Shown here: positions 1 through 11,800 of the stretch, piece after piece | Numbering within the stretch: the first letter of the stretch is position 1 | How the letters are laid out: every line of letters begins with the position of its first letter | Assembly (NCBI GenBank): GCA_030533445.1 | Contig: CM060064.1 | Coordinates: 23,345,126-23,409,125 of the forward strand | Origin: Cyprinodon diabolis | Taxonomy: Eukaryota; Chordata; Actinopteri; Cyprinodontiformes; Cyprinodontidae | Length of the DNA: 64,000 nt | Direction: 5' to 3' | Translations under genes and position numbers: made by a program | Notes under the pieces: generated by a model | Databases searched by the model: none | Told to the model about the DNA's origin: nothing | Seen by the model: the letters and a program-made list of their open reading frames with translations, nothing else

Positions 1-117
1 GTAGAGTCAGTTTCTTCAGAACTCTTCTTCTTGATATCTACTGAACAAAAAAATTAGTCATTCAAAGGTTAGATAAAGTATACGTTTAAACATAAACTCA
101 TACTTACTTTTGCTACA

Positions 118-239
118 TTCAACATCTTTTGCACACTTGCTGCAGTCAAGACCTATGAATCCTTTATGACAAATACATTTCCCCTTCTCACATTTCCCAT
201 GGTCACTACAGTCATTTGGGCAATTTGCAGAACATGGAC
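118..239 (-). CDS. Tenascin-family gene, second coding exon (EGF-like repeat), partial gene
   Basis: Read on the minus strand, this 122-bp exon follows a good acceptor (CCTAG) and ends at a GTAAGT donor. It joins in frame to the large exon at 326-1691, so the coiled-coil end LKEKC continues into PCSANCPNDCSDHGKC. The cysteine spacing (C-x3-C-x3-C-x5-C-x4-C-x-C-x8-C) is that of tenascin EGF-like repeats, which in the family sit directly after the N-terminal coiled coil. The exon ends just after a further Cys (KDVECSK), so the remaining EGF repeats, the FNIII domains and the fibrinogen globe should lie beyond the left edge. Seen: exon and motif. Known: tenascins are extracellular-matrix hexamers that modulate adhesion. 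Which tenascin paralogue this is cannot be settled from this fragment. Confidence 0.85.
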
Positions 240-325
240 CTAGGTAACAAGAGAAGAATCACAAATATTAAATCCAGTCTGTATTGAGTGATGTTAGATA
301 TAATATACTCGTAAAAAATAGCTAC

Positions 326-1691
326 ATTTCTCTTTTAGGGAAGACATCTCTCTTTCCAGTCGGGTCAGGCGTTCTTTCAGAGTAACCATCTCGGCTTCAC
401 AACCCCCGGTACACCCACCAGGTAGCAGCTTGATCTTATGTGTCATCACCAGTGGAGCACCAGGCTTCAGCGTCAGCTTCTGCTCCTTTGTGTGGCTCGA
501 CTCATCATTATTACTGATGACCACTTCGATGGGCTGTGAAGAAGCTGTATTGTCTGTGCAGGCTGCATCGATTAAAGGAGTACGACTTGTAGACGCAGAG
601 CCTGTTTCTTTATCTGCTTCTGAGCCACCAGTTCTTTCACTTTGATTTTTTTTTTGACCAGGCTTATCTATGGTCATCTCGTGACCGCTGTGAGGGTGGG
701 TGTGGTTAACCTTATGGCTTTCATTTATGGTCTTAGTGCCACTGGGAGAAGGCCGAGTATTTTGAGTAGTCTTGTCCTTTGAATTTCTAACTCTATTATG
801 AAGGGAAGCATCAGAAACAGTTTGAGTAGGTGATACTGTAGGTTGGTCTTTGGTCATTTTACTACTGTTTCTGGGTAAAGTCACAACATTTGGAGAAGGG
901 TCATCTTTGGACCTCTCGTCATGCTTGGCTCTAGTCTTGTCGCTGGCAATTTTGCTGCCATTGGTAGGCAAAGACTGAACATTTATTGTAGGCTTGTGTT
1001 TGGACTTGTCATCGCTGCTGCTGAGGTGAATATCATGGACGGTCTGGTTACCAGAAACTGTTGTCTTGTCTTTGGTGGTTTTATTGTCACTGGGGAGAAT
1101 AGACTGAACATTCTGATTGGGTTTGTCTTTAGCATTCTTCTCATTACTGATGGAAGGAGATTTTGCGGACATAGTTTGATTATCAGAATGCTTGTTTTTG
1201 GTTTTTAACGTGCTGCCTGATGAAATCTTTGTGAGTGTTGTCTGATCTTTGGGTGATCCAGTAGGTCCAGGCTTGTCTTTGCTAGTCCTTCCTTCACTGA
1301 GTGATGGCTGCTTAGCTGAAGTAGCTGGGATGACTCTGTGTTTTTCTCTGTTGGTGTTACTGAGAGGGGCTTTAGGAGCCTTTGCTTCTGGTTGGGGAGT
1401 GGTTTGAATTACTGCAACACTAAGCTTGCTTTTGTTGGTCATCATTGGACTGGCTATTGTAGATTTTTGGTTGGAGGATACAGCAGGTACTGTCACAGTT
1501 ACTGTGTTTGTCTTTAGGGAGGGATGCCCACTCTTTTTGGAAAGGGGAGCAGTGGTTTTTGGTTTTAAAAATGTAAGAACAGCATTGGCTTTGGTGATAT
1601 TACTTCCTGTGGCATCTCTACTCTCAATGGTCGGGGTTTGAAAGGAGGGAAATGGGGTTAGAAGAAAGACAAGTCCTAGGGCAAACAACAT
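326..1691 (-). CDS. Tenascin-family N-terminus: signal peptide, Ser/Thr/Lys-rich repeat region, coiled coil
   Basis: The first coding exon starts at an ATG followed by a hydrophobic signal peptide (MLFALGLVFLLTPFPSF) and encodes 455 residues. It ends at a GTAGCT donor in phase 1, which matches the EGF exon at 118-239. Residues about 30-350 are rich in Ser, Thr, Lys, Asn and Pro, contain many NxT/S sequons, and show imperfect repeats of about 42 residues built on KDK, QTV and SK motifs. Near the C-terminus come a conserved tenascin-type segment (about 395-425, ending THKIKLLPGGC) and a heptad coiled coil (LKERLTRLEREMSSLKEKC), the usual trimerisation element. The long region before the coiled coil is unusual for tenascin-C or -R. 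Location beside C4 suggests a TNXB-like gene, by inference only. A 5' UTR acceptor (TTTTTTCAG) ends at 1764. Confidence 0.85.
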
Positions 1692-1763
1692 ATTGAAATG
1701 GCTTCTTTGAGTGAGTAAATCAGCATATGTTGTAGAACTTTTGGAAGACTGTACGTTATCCTG
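1692..1763 (-). other. Probable 5' UTR part of the tenascin first coding exon
   Basis: Directly upstream of the tenascin ATG on the minus strand, this stretch is bounded by a T-rich tract and TTTTTTCAG, a convincing splice acceptor. It implies at least one upstream non-coding exon. The exact transcription start was not found. Confidence 0.5.
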
Positions 1764-3062
1764 CTGAAAAAATATAATCTCTTTCCTCTGTCCTTAGATG
1801 TTGCTGGGGATGACTTTGGCAGGACTTCCCTAGAGATGGAAAAAAAGAGTTAGAAGCTTCACTGTGCTTAGTAGGTTTTCCTGAGCAAAGAGGCACTTTC
1901 AGTACTTACCTGCTACAGTGCACCCATTTAAATTATGAAGCTAGAATTGCTCCTTAGAAGATTCTATTCTATCAGAACATTGTATGACTACTCTAGTTCA
2001 TATTTTGACCGGTCCTCATAATAAAGCACACATACACAGTAGAACAGAATATGTCATTGGATAGCGATTTTAGCTTTTAATACTGTCAAACTTTGCTTTC
2101 TCTGCTAATATTACACTTTGCTAAAAAGATTTAAATTTGAGTTTACTATTTTAAGAGTTCATAATTATGTACTATATTGCATACAACCATCTATATTTTT
2201 TATTATTGTAACAAGAAATAGCACACACACAAAAAAAAAATCCCAAACACAGAAAGGAAAAACAAATAACAGTTTTAACAGGATAACTTGATTTTAGATC
2301 AGCTGGAAGGAGCTACATCTGAGTGGAAATTCCAGAGAGAGACTACTCACAGCAGTAACAAAGCATCAGTGTATAGAACTGAGAGACAGTGTATACCTTT
2401 CAAGGTAAAGAACACTGTACACACCAGCAAAACCACAACTCTATAAACCACACAAATGTTCCTTCTCGGACAGAAATGTATAAAGAATCTAACTGCAGAA
2501 TAACTAAGGCAATATATGTGTTATGATCATTTACAGCAGAAAAACCCAATATGTTACTTGGTGCAATAGATGACATACATTTTAAGTTGTCAATCCATCA
2601 TTAGATACATTACATTTAAGGCAGCAAAAAAAGAAATTTGAAAAAAACGGAAAAAAAAAATCCTACAACAAAAAACTGTATGGGTATTAGCTGAGCACTA
2701 CCCTTTGAAGTAAGTGCCTTACATATTTGTGTATGAAATTATTCCTGTTATCACTTTAAAAATCTTTAAAGAAATAAAGAACCTACCTGACCGATGAATG
2801 AGTGGTTTTGTTTATGTCTCTCCCTCCATCTATGCAAAAGTAACTATTGCAGACTAGATCTTAGAAGGTAGAGCTGAAAAAGGACCCCCAATATAAAGGA
2901 GTTGAGTGATAAAGTCTGGCCCTACTAACACCTCCTTCACATCCCCCTAGCAAACATGCACCTTTGCCACGCCTACTGGCCCCTCTTGACTGACCACCAT
3001 GAAAGTATTTGTTTTGGATCTAAAAAAAGGGATATTTTCATCCTGATTTTTGAATTTTACAT

Positions 3063-3066
3063 GTCA

Positions 3067-3098
<32 letters not shown>
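3063..3098. repeat. (TCTG)n microsatellite
   Basis: About nine uninterrupted copies of the tetranucleotide are visible directly. Confidence 0.9.
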
Positions 3099-3639
3099 CA
3101 CGTAAAGCATTTATCATTAAAAACATGAGAAAAACCCTGTTAAAGTGTAAGGCTTACACTGAGGTTTGAATATTTTTGGCATGTGTCTTCATCTTGACTT
3201 ATCTAGCTGCAGCTACCAATAACACATGCAGTAAATCGATGATTCAGCTTGAATACAAAGCCCAACACTGTCAGTATCCAGCGCTGACTCTATGCTGAAG
3301 AAACCCCCCGCCTACATGAATTGGCTGTTTGTTGAAGGTAATGAGATGTAACTGCTTGTGAGTTATGCAAGCAACTGACTATCCACTGTATGTTAGGCAT
3401 CTTCTGTGCAGGTATTGCATCTTTAACCCAATGGCCACCCACTGTCCAAACTTTTTGTAAACCACATAAGAGAAGCTATATCAAGGCTTTGGAGCAACAA
3501 GGGATATATTTGACACTTTAAATGATTAACAGGAGGTCAAAAAGCTGCTGAGATCATTAAACCTTTCACTTCACACTCAAACGTGCTGCATTTACACCAC
3601 CATTAAAATTGGTATGGCTTTTATGAAATGGTTGTGAAA

Positions 3640-3955
3640 TTTGTAGTACTGTTGTCTTGCAGCAAGAAGGTCCTGTGTTGGATTCCTGGCCTTGGAACAC
3701 ACGTTCTCCCTGTGCATGCATGTGTTCTCTCCAGTTACCCTGACTTCCTCTAGCAGTCCAAAAACATGACTGTTAGGTAAATTATCATCTCTAAATTGCC
3801 CTTAGGTGTGAGTGTGTGTGCACATGGTTGTATGTCTCTACCCTGTGGTAGACTTTGACCTATCCATGGTGTACCCCACCTTTAGCCCACATACTGCTGG
3901 AGATAGGCATGACTCACTTCCCACTGGTCTGATGGATAAAATTAATATGTAATCC
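3640..3955 (+). mobile_element. tRNA-like teleost SINE copy, diverged
   Basis: The copy carries the sequence order shared with the other copies here: GTAGTACTGTTGTCTTGCAG, then a B-box-like motif, a CCCTGTGCATGC block, an AAATTGCCCTTAGGTGTGA block, and a tail with CTGCTGGAGATAGGCA. Related copies are at 6648 and, as 3' parts only, near 40.4 and 40.6 kb. The family name was not assigned. Confidence 0.75.
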
Positions 3956-5829
3956 TATTCTGTAGCATGTAGCATTACAACATAAATCCAATGCCTGCTC
4001 TCTTTAATTTGGCAATTTAAGATTAACTGTGGTCAGCTAGGCTGTCTAACGACCTAAGCTCATCTGGCCAAAAAATACAACGGAAATAGATGTGAAAAGA
4101 AAATCTCACAGGAAACTATATTTTTGCGACCACTAGATGCTATTAAGCCTTTTCTGAATACCAAACGGTTGTTTTGGATCAGCTGTTCAGAATACTGTCC
4201 TTTTAAAAATGTAATTGTGGCAAGTCTGTTAAACTTTCCCAGACAAAGTCACCTATGGAGCTGGTCTACCATTACCTTTTCTAACAGAAAGCATTCTACA
4301 GTAGGACCAGTTTCTCATTAGTCCTTTTGTGTGTTTGAGCATGTCTGCTACTGTTTCCAGCTGTCTACTACAGTTTAAGTGTTTCAATCTTCAATTTTGC
4401 AAAGTAACCTTTTTTTGCAAAAGCCAACAACCAGCTCAGGCAAGTGAGAACACTTTTTTAAAATTAATTTAAAGGTGTTATTCCTTAATTTTGCCATTCC
4501 CCTTAAGTTGTTCTCATGCTATACTTCAAAATGCATATTAGAAGAAGCTTATGAAAGCACACCTACAGAGTGTCTGATGGTGTGAAAGCGCACTAACAGC
4601 CTTTTTCTGCCAAAGGCTTCAATCTGTTAAAAGGGAGCTTTCCACCTTTGCAACACGCATGCTTGGTGTAGGAGACTGCTGCAAAGTTCTTTGCCTAATG
4701 CAAGCAAATCTTGAATGTCGCTACATGCTCATTCAAGAGGAGCGATTTCTGCTAAGTCACTGACTCAATCCAATCTGCAGTGTTCCTTAGATGGAAAACC
4801 TTTAACAAATGTATCTCAATCAATGTGTCTCACTGTGTCTTAGGATTGTTCACGGTTGGGATGACTCTGCGGTACAGTTGGATTTTTTCATCTGGGTTCC
4901 TTGTTTTAGTTTTTTTTTTTATAAAAAAAAACAAACAAAAAATACTTAATTGTGATTAGCCTGTTTCCAGTCTGCCCTTCGGTCCTGCAACTTTAGAAAA
5001 CATGCATTTTCATTGATAGATATGTCCTTGTGGGTAAATGGTTCAGTCTCTATCCTAAATCCTAAAGACGAAACCTAACAGGAGTTTTGCTTCAGAGTTT
5101 TACTGATAAAAACAGATATGCGTACATTTGAAATAACAGTTCATGCTATCTCCAGACACAAGCATTGCTGATGACAGCCTCCACTGAAAAGCAAAAAGTC
5201 ATGAACCCCAGAGTGGGTGGTCCTTCTCTATTTGAAGGCAGCCTACAGGAACAGCTCTAGCTTTACATCTTTCTGCAATATTGGACCACCATCATGCTGC
5301 TGACTGAGACCTGGCCTTTAGACATACCTTCAAATCCCACCAGTTACTGCACACCTGAAAAAATACACCTGATTGAGCAAAGTCAGCAGATCACTATCAA
5401 AAATCCTTGCATTTAATTTACATTTCATAAACAGTCAACCGAAGACACCTTTCACAAACATTTCTCTACTGCAACCATCCATAAGTTAGTAACATTGAAT
5501 TAGAAGTTTTAATTATTGCCTTTTTTTTTATCTATGCCAATATTAAACAAGGGCCATAATTGTACTCTTCTCACTCATAAGACATTTATTACTACAAGGA
5601 TGCTTCAGCTAATTTGTCTTTTTCTTTTAAACCATGGTGTTGGCTGCTGACACTGACCCAAAGGTATTTGAGAAATCTGCATTTAACCTTTTATTTTGTT
5701 TAACTGACGTTAATGAAATGTCTAAGAGTGAAACAGTGTGCACATTGAACAGGCTGTGATTGAAGTGATGGTTGGTCCCCCCGTGTTGCTTACATTGGAC
5801 CTGCTCTCTGAGATTAGAATAATATAAGC

Positions 5830-6140
5830 ACATAAGCCTTTGCTTGTTCACAGCCTCCTTGCCTACACTCTCTGCACTCCTGTTCGTTCTGAGTTATGTA
5901 ATTGCGCCGAGAACCTTCTGCATTGCGTCTTCTGTTTGACCGCATTCGAGAGGAGACATAAACTTGCTCTTAAGGGGAATTTTCATCCTTATGAGGGATA
6001 TGATTGATCCACACCCTGCCTTCTATTAAGAGTGAGTGAATAGGGCTGAAGAAACCAGAACCACCGCCTCCTTTCCCTCTGGTTGCAGATGTCAAACAGG
6101 AAGTGGGGGGCAGGCTGAGCACAGAGACCCCTCTCAGAGC
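5830..6140 (-). promoter_or_regulatory. Candidate promoter or 5' non-coding exon of the tenascin gene
   Basis: This stretch is richer in G+C and CpG than its surroundings and is not recognisable as a repeat. On the minus strand it contains ACTTCCTGTTT (an ETS-type motif), a run of C at about 6104-6110, and purine-rich blocks. It lies upstream of the tenascin gene in the correct orientation, and the tenascin coding exon needs an upstream non-coding exon. No TATA box was identified. This is inference from composition and position. Confidence 0.3.
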
Positions 6141-6424
6141 CCTAGCTGCCCGTAAAAGAAAAAGAAAACATTAAAAAAAAATGAATGTAGTTTTACGGGA
6201 AAGCTAAATCAAACTGAATCGAACTGAATCATATTGCTGGGAGAAACATAGAAGAACACACCTACAATTCAGTTTCAATGTTGAATTTTGAGTTAGTTTG
6301 GTTGTACCCAAAATAATTCAGCCACCAATTTAATTAGAGAAGTTTAAAAAAAAAATCAACTAAACTAATATCTATTTATTGGATTCAAAAGGACAGCCCT
6401 CTAGACATTACATACAAAGCAAAG

Positions 6425-6483
6425 CTACCAGAGACAGGCATAAGCTCCACTGATGGATAAGTGGGAGAGGATGGATGGATGGA
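6425..6483 (+). mobile_element. SINE 3' tail fragment with (GGAT)n
   Basis: The fragment has the tail motif of the SINE family (CAGAGACAGGCATAAGCTCC, then GGATAAGTGGG and GGATGGATGGAT) without the 5' part. Confidence 0.5.
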
Positions 6484-6903
6484 TTTATAATCTTAGCTTC
6501 CAATTAACTGCAAAACTTAAACATGAAATAATCCATGAACTATTAAAGATACAATTGTAGCAAGAGCAAAATTAGACATGTTCTTATGTTTGAACAATTC
6601 CTGCTTTTTCCTGACAGACTGGTATGATATTGTAATTTTTGACTTCATGGTGGTACAGTTTGTAGCACTGTTGCATTGCAGCAAGAGGGTCCTGGGTTCA
6701 ATTGCTGGCCTGAGGTCTTTCTATATTGAGTTTGCATGTTTTCCTTGTGAATATTTGGTTTCTCTCTGGGTACTCAGGTATCCTTAGGTATAATTGTGTG
6801 TGTGTGTGTGCAGGGTTGCATGTCTATATGTTGCCCTTTGATGGATTGGTGACCTGTCCAGGATCTAACCTGCCTTTTGCTCATAGACTGCTGGAGATAG
6901 GAA

Positions 6904-8506
6904 CGGAGTGCGAAATACGGGGGGTCCGAGGGGGCTCGACCCCCCGATTAACCCATGAGACCCCCTGAAAGCCTCAAGAGCAAAATTTAAGGGGGGTCTT
7001 AAATTGTGTCAAAAAAAATTTAAATAAAATGTTCTGGCTCCTTAGGAAGCCATTGCTCATATTTGTGTATTGTTTCTGTTATAATATTTGATATAGTCTT
7101 ATTTTGAAAGCACCGGAAGTTGAGCAGTTGGTGTCTTCCTGTTTAACGAGTAAACACTGCATAGCTGAATCTGTTCTTACTGTGCTGCGATTTTGGCCAG
7201 TACAGCATGTAATTTGATGTGAAGGGTGTATTTCGTTTATGTACATATAGTACTATGTTTCATGTTGTGTTTGGAGGTTTATTGCAAGAAAGGTCACCGA
7301 GAAGAGAAGTTTAAAAAGACACTAGCATACGCGCTAACTAGCCGTTAGCGATGCCGCTAGCTAGCGGCTAATGTTAACATGTTGTTTGTGTCATTATGTG
7401 TTTCTGTACATATTCAGGGAATATGTTGATTTTATTAGTTAGGAGAATTGTGCCTGTTTATATGGAATTGTGCCTGTTTACACAAAGACTTATGCACATT
7501 ATTTCTTTGTTGCAGTTTTACCATTCATTCATCCATCCATAGCAGCCAATAAATCCAAAGAAAAGGCTTGGGTGTGGTTATTGGAAATAATGGTTATCTA
7601 CCTGCTAAGTTAAGAGTAAGGGCAGGACATAAATTATTTTTTTGTCGCTAATGGTCACTAAAATGTTTTTTAAGCTCAACATGTCCAGTATTAAAATTCA
7701 AAACCTTTATTCACAAATATGCTCTGTTTTTTGCGAAGTGGAGCCAGCCAATCCTGTTCACGTATGCAAATTAGCCGTGTGCTTTTCCACAGTTAATAAT
7801 AAGGGCAACGCGGAACAGATTGCCTGAAGACAGCAGGTCTTCACTCCTGTTTGTGGACCTCAACGGACCTCTGGACAAATTCGACCCATTCCATTCGTCA
7901 GAAGCTGGATTAAAGCAGGACATGTGCGTGCATGAAAGAGAGACAGACAGAGAGACAGTCTTTGTGCATGTGTGTGTTTTCAGAGACTGACTGTCTATTC
8001 AAGCTCCTGCCCACTCAGATTCACAGAAAGCTTCATCCACCAAGCTGTCAGGAAGCTGAGCCCACCTCAAAAAAAATAACTCCGGACAAACTGTCTCCTG
8101 CACTACTATTAATACTATATTTATTTACTGTTCTTTTGCACTGTTACAAATGCTATATCTTACATAATTGGTAATAATAATAATTTTTCTGCTGCCATTA
8201 CCATCTGTCTTTTTGCACTAGCATAAGTATTGCATATTTTATATTATTGTACATTTTATTGTGAAATTGAATGTTTAAATTTTAGTATTAGGAACTGATC
8301 CGTTATCGGTTTCACTGTTGGTGAATGAGAAACGAACGTCCTCTCGAGTCCTTGTATGTCTGGTGAATCTGAAGAATTGTCATTAAAGCTGACTTTGACT
8401 TTCAAATGTTATAGGCCTACTGCATATTGAGAAAATTTAGATCGGTATTGCGCAACAATCGGGAGATGGGGACCCCCCCAAATATTGACAGGTATTTCGC
8501 ACACTG
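6904..8506. mobile_element. Non-autonomous hAT-type DNA transposon with 8-bp target duplication
   Basis: The left end reads CGGAGTGCGAAATAC and the reverse complement of the right end reads CAGTGTGCGAAATAC, giving 13 of 15 matched terminal bases. The flanking 8-mers are GATAGGAA (6896-6903) and GATATGAA (8507-8514), matching at 7 of 8 positions, as expected for an older hAT insertion. No transposase reading frame is present inside. The interior includes a hairpin and a 16-bp palindrome near 7.33-7.37 kb and a LINE-like tail near 8.3 kb. Confidence 0.8.
7332..7368. repeat. Stem-loop CGCTAAC/GTTAGCG followed by a 16-bp perfect palindrome
   Basis: Bases 7332-7338 and 7344-7350 form a perfect 7-bp stem around a 5-base loop. 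Bases 7353-7368 (GCCGCTAGCTAGCGGC) are a perfect palindrome. Both lie inside the hAT element, so they are more likely part of that element than a host regulatory site. Confidence 0.7.
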
Positions 8507-8614
8507 GATATGAACCACCCCCCTCTGACTCTGATAAGAGGCAGAACATTGATGAGTGGATGTAAAAACAATGATAAACACAAAAGGGCTTTCTAAACAC
8601 AACAATAAGCAGTG

Positions 8615-8620
8615 TTTATT
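8615..8620 (-). terminator. Polyadenylation signal of the C4 gene
   Basis: The minus strand reads AATAAA about 230 bases after the C4 stop codon. It is the first canonical signal downstream of the stop. The transcript would end near 8590-8600, a short distance before the SINE/hAT composite. Confidence 0.6.
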
Positions 8621-8851
8621 TCAGTAAAGTACCTTACAACTGCAACATAAAGAAATGAAAGAATATGTTTACTGAAAATGATAAAGTTGCTGTAAAGCAA
8701 AGTGAGTTATTTGATTATGTTTGGATCATCCTTGCATTTTTCTGACAGTCTACTATGATAATGCAATATTTTTATACTAAAAGCTAATTTATCACAAAAC
8801 AAAGTAAACATGTCTAAATTGCAGGAAGTTTAACAGATTTGCGACTGAGAT

Positions 8852-11800
8852 TTACTGTCTGCAGCCAAAAGTTTTGTACTCGTCAATGAATGTATTGAAC
8901 TCAGTACAAGTATGGATGTTCCTAGATTTTTTACATTCCACATCTAGCGGCTTCCTTTCCACCCAGGTGTTTGATTCCAACAGATACTGCATGCTGCAAA
9001 GACAGAAACAATAATAGTTTAGAACACTCTGTTTAAAGCTGTATTTTTGCCTATAAAACTTATTTTACTTACTTTCCATCTGAGTCTTTAGTGGCACCAT
9101 CTTTGCCCATTATCAGATACTGCATTTTAAGCTCTAACCCCCCCTTGCAATGAAGTCTTTTGGCAAACACTCGAACATTGTCTGTCCTCACATGCAGGTC
9201 ATTATCTAGTAGAAAAAAACATTACTATTTTGAATGCCAAAAATTTCACCAAAAACTAAAAAACCTTTTGTTTAAACCTCTGCTCTCAGTGTCGGTTGGA
9301 TACTTACAAGTTCGAAGGATCTCAATAATTCTGACTTTGTACAGCTCAAAGTTGCTCTTAAAAGAAACGTCCTGGACTTCCACAATATACGCTGGAAAAC
9401 AAGCAATCAAATAAAAAGCTGAATAACTTACTACACGCATTCTTGTCCCACAACAAATGCACCACAACACAAACCAGTCTATAAAAATATAACTATTGAT
9501 GAAACAGTTGTAGAGCTATATAATAGATAGCGGAAATGTGTTATTCATTAAGGTGTTTAGAAGATTTGTTAATTTAGTAGTTTAACAAAGAGAAATAATT
9601 TATGAAAAATTGTAATCATATCTTAAAAACACATTTAGTTAATAATTAATTAAACACTTTGATGTTATCAGCTATGCAAAAAATGTTTTTGGTGGACTGT
9701 AGTACAAGAAATGAAAAGTAATTAAAAGCTGCACTAATTGTAGATGTACATGTTTTGTTTTGGATTTTAGCTTTCAATTGCTAAGACAATAAAACAATTC
9801 ATAATACAAAGGGAGCAATTGCACAGACTTATGAAAAAAACAAATATATTTCATAGAATAGTAAATTCTTATAAGGCCGTACAAACCATAATCCACTGTG
9901 GGGGAGAAGCAGGCGTGATTCGCACGGGCTTCCTTTGTGATTTTTCTACCACGAACACTCTTGAATGTCTCTTGTACTTTATGACAGGGCCCTAAAGAAA
10001 AGAAATTTTTTTTATGAATGCATTAAATATGCATATGTATTATTAAGTTATGGTCAAAGTAACTTTTTCTCAATATTAGGGGCACACAAGTACACATTCT
10101 CTTTGTTAAATAAACAAAGAAAAGACAGTTAAAGATATGGTGATATACAGCTATCTGAGTTCTTCGATTCTCATTCTAAAAATCATTTAATGGTTTTAAA
10201 AGGATGTGCACATGCTGTCTCAAAGTTTGGATTGAGTTGGCTGTACATACATTGCGATAACAATTCGGCCAAAAGCATAGAACTAAACTTGCTAGACAGA
10301 GCAGCATTTTTTACTTGAAAGAAAAGAAAACAGAACAAAACAACAGAAAAAAGAAAATAAAAGTAAATCAAACTAGCTTTGGGAGCAGCAGGTACCTATT
10401 AGTGATTGAATAATATTAGGTTTGTATATAACTGTGGCTGCCGCTTAGTATTTTTAATATTTATTTTTAAACACCTGGAACCAAACACGTGGTATGCATG
10501 TTTATGTATGAAGGGTTTACAAGGCTTCTTTGGAAGGAAAATATGCTCAGTAGCAGTTGTGGGTAACCCCAAGCTTGCCCTGCAGAGCCCAGGACCAATA
10601 AAAAGGTGGCCAGAGCCCCAGACATCCAAAGGCACCCCAGATCACTGGGACAAAGGAAAGGGCCGACCGAGAACAAGTAGTGCTACGTCACTAGCTTTGT
10701 TGACCGCAGCCGAAGCCTTCGGTTTCTAAGGCGGTTGCTATGATGTTTTCCATTTGGCCGACAAATATGACTTTTTTTTGTATTCGTTTATAATAACTGT
10801 CGAGTCCTCACTGTGAAAAAAATAAATTCTCTATTTCTCTTTTCCTCACCCTATCTTTAGTGGCTCATTTTTAGCACCCACACCTCTCCTGTGGCAAACA
10901 TGCAGCATCCATGTGGCCTGATGTTCTGCACTGCATCCAAGAAAATCTGTAAAGATGTGGACAGCTCCACATGGTAATGTATGAGAGAAAGGCGACAGCT
11001 CCTGCTGGTAAGGGTCCGCAAGCATAAACATCTGGAGACATCTTACGAATTAGCTGATAAATATCAATACAATTAGTAGATTGAGAAAAACATTTGGAAA
11101 GGAATTACTGTCTCTCTTACATGACATAAAGAGGTTTTGGAAATACTGGAAACAACTGAGTTTAATTTAATGTAGTGTGGTGTTAGCTTGCGATCTTTGC
11201 TGTACACATCCACCTAGAGCTGGCCAGAATATTAGGTACAAGGGGAAAATCAACAGGGGGTATAAAAGCTCCAGACACTGAGCCCTAAGCAGCTGCTTAG
11301 TCCACTTAAGTCTGTGGTTGAAGGCAACCAAAGACTTATACCTGAATAGATGTTACCTCCCAACATCGCCCAATGAAAATCCATCCATAATTCAAATTAA
11401 AGTCTTGCAAGACATGGAACTGGCGTTTACAGACATTTCCATTAAATCTTAGTGTAAGGAAGTTCAATATGGCTGGCAGGAATATAAATGTACAACACTT
11501 TTCGGATATTAAGTAGTTAAAAAATTTTAAGCATTTATAATTCTTTTTTTTATTTTGTGCTGTACTGTATTGGCCACTCACATAGAAAAATGCATTATTG
11601 CTTGTGGTTTTAAAATCTGAGCAAGTTATATGACTTCAAATACTGTGAGGCAATATTTGTGTATTTATATTTTGAAAGTGAGTGCCTACTTTCTGCACAC
11701 TGGCAAACATCTTCTGAGCACAGCTTAGAGACCAACTGGCTCCTTCGTGGGAGTGAGTAGAACACAGTGCACTTCACACCTGCAAAGAGAAACATTCTTA

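Larger units (their letters stand above)
1800..5800. other. Non-coding interval upstream of the tenascin gene
   Basis: No conserved coding exon was found on either strand. The short open frames here have no recognisable motifs. The interval holds a (TCTG)n microsatellite at 3063-3098, a SINE-like copy near 3640-3955, and a stretch at about 4740-4870 resembling a decayed LINE tail. It is likely the 5' intron or upstream region of the tenascin gene. Confidence 0.5.
6648..8540 (+). mobile_element. SINE copy split by a hAT insertion
   Basis: The left part (6648-6903) runs from GTAGCACTGTTGCATTGCAG through the (TG)n block to CTGCTGGAGATAGGAA. The right part resumes at 8507 with GATATGAACCACCCCCC and CTCTGACTCTGATAAG, which matches the expected SINE tail. 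The break coincides with the hAT element at 6904-8506. Confidence 0.7.
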
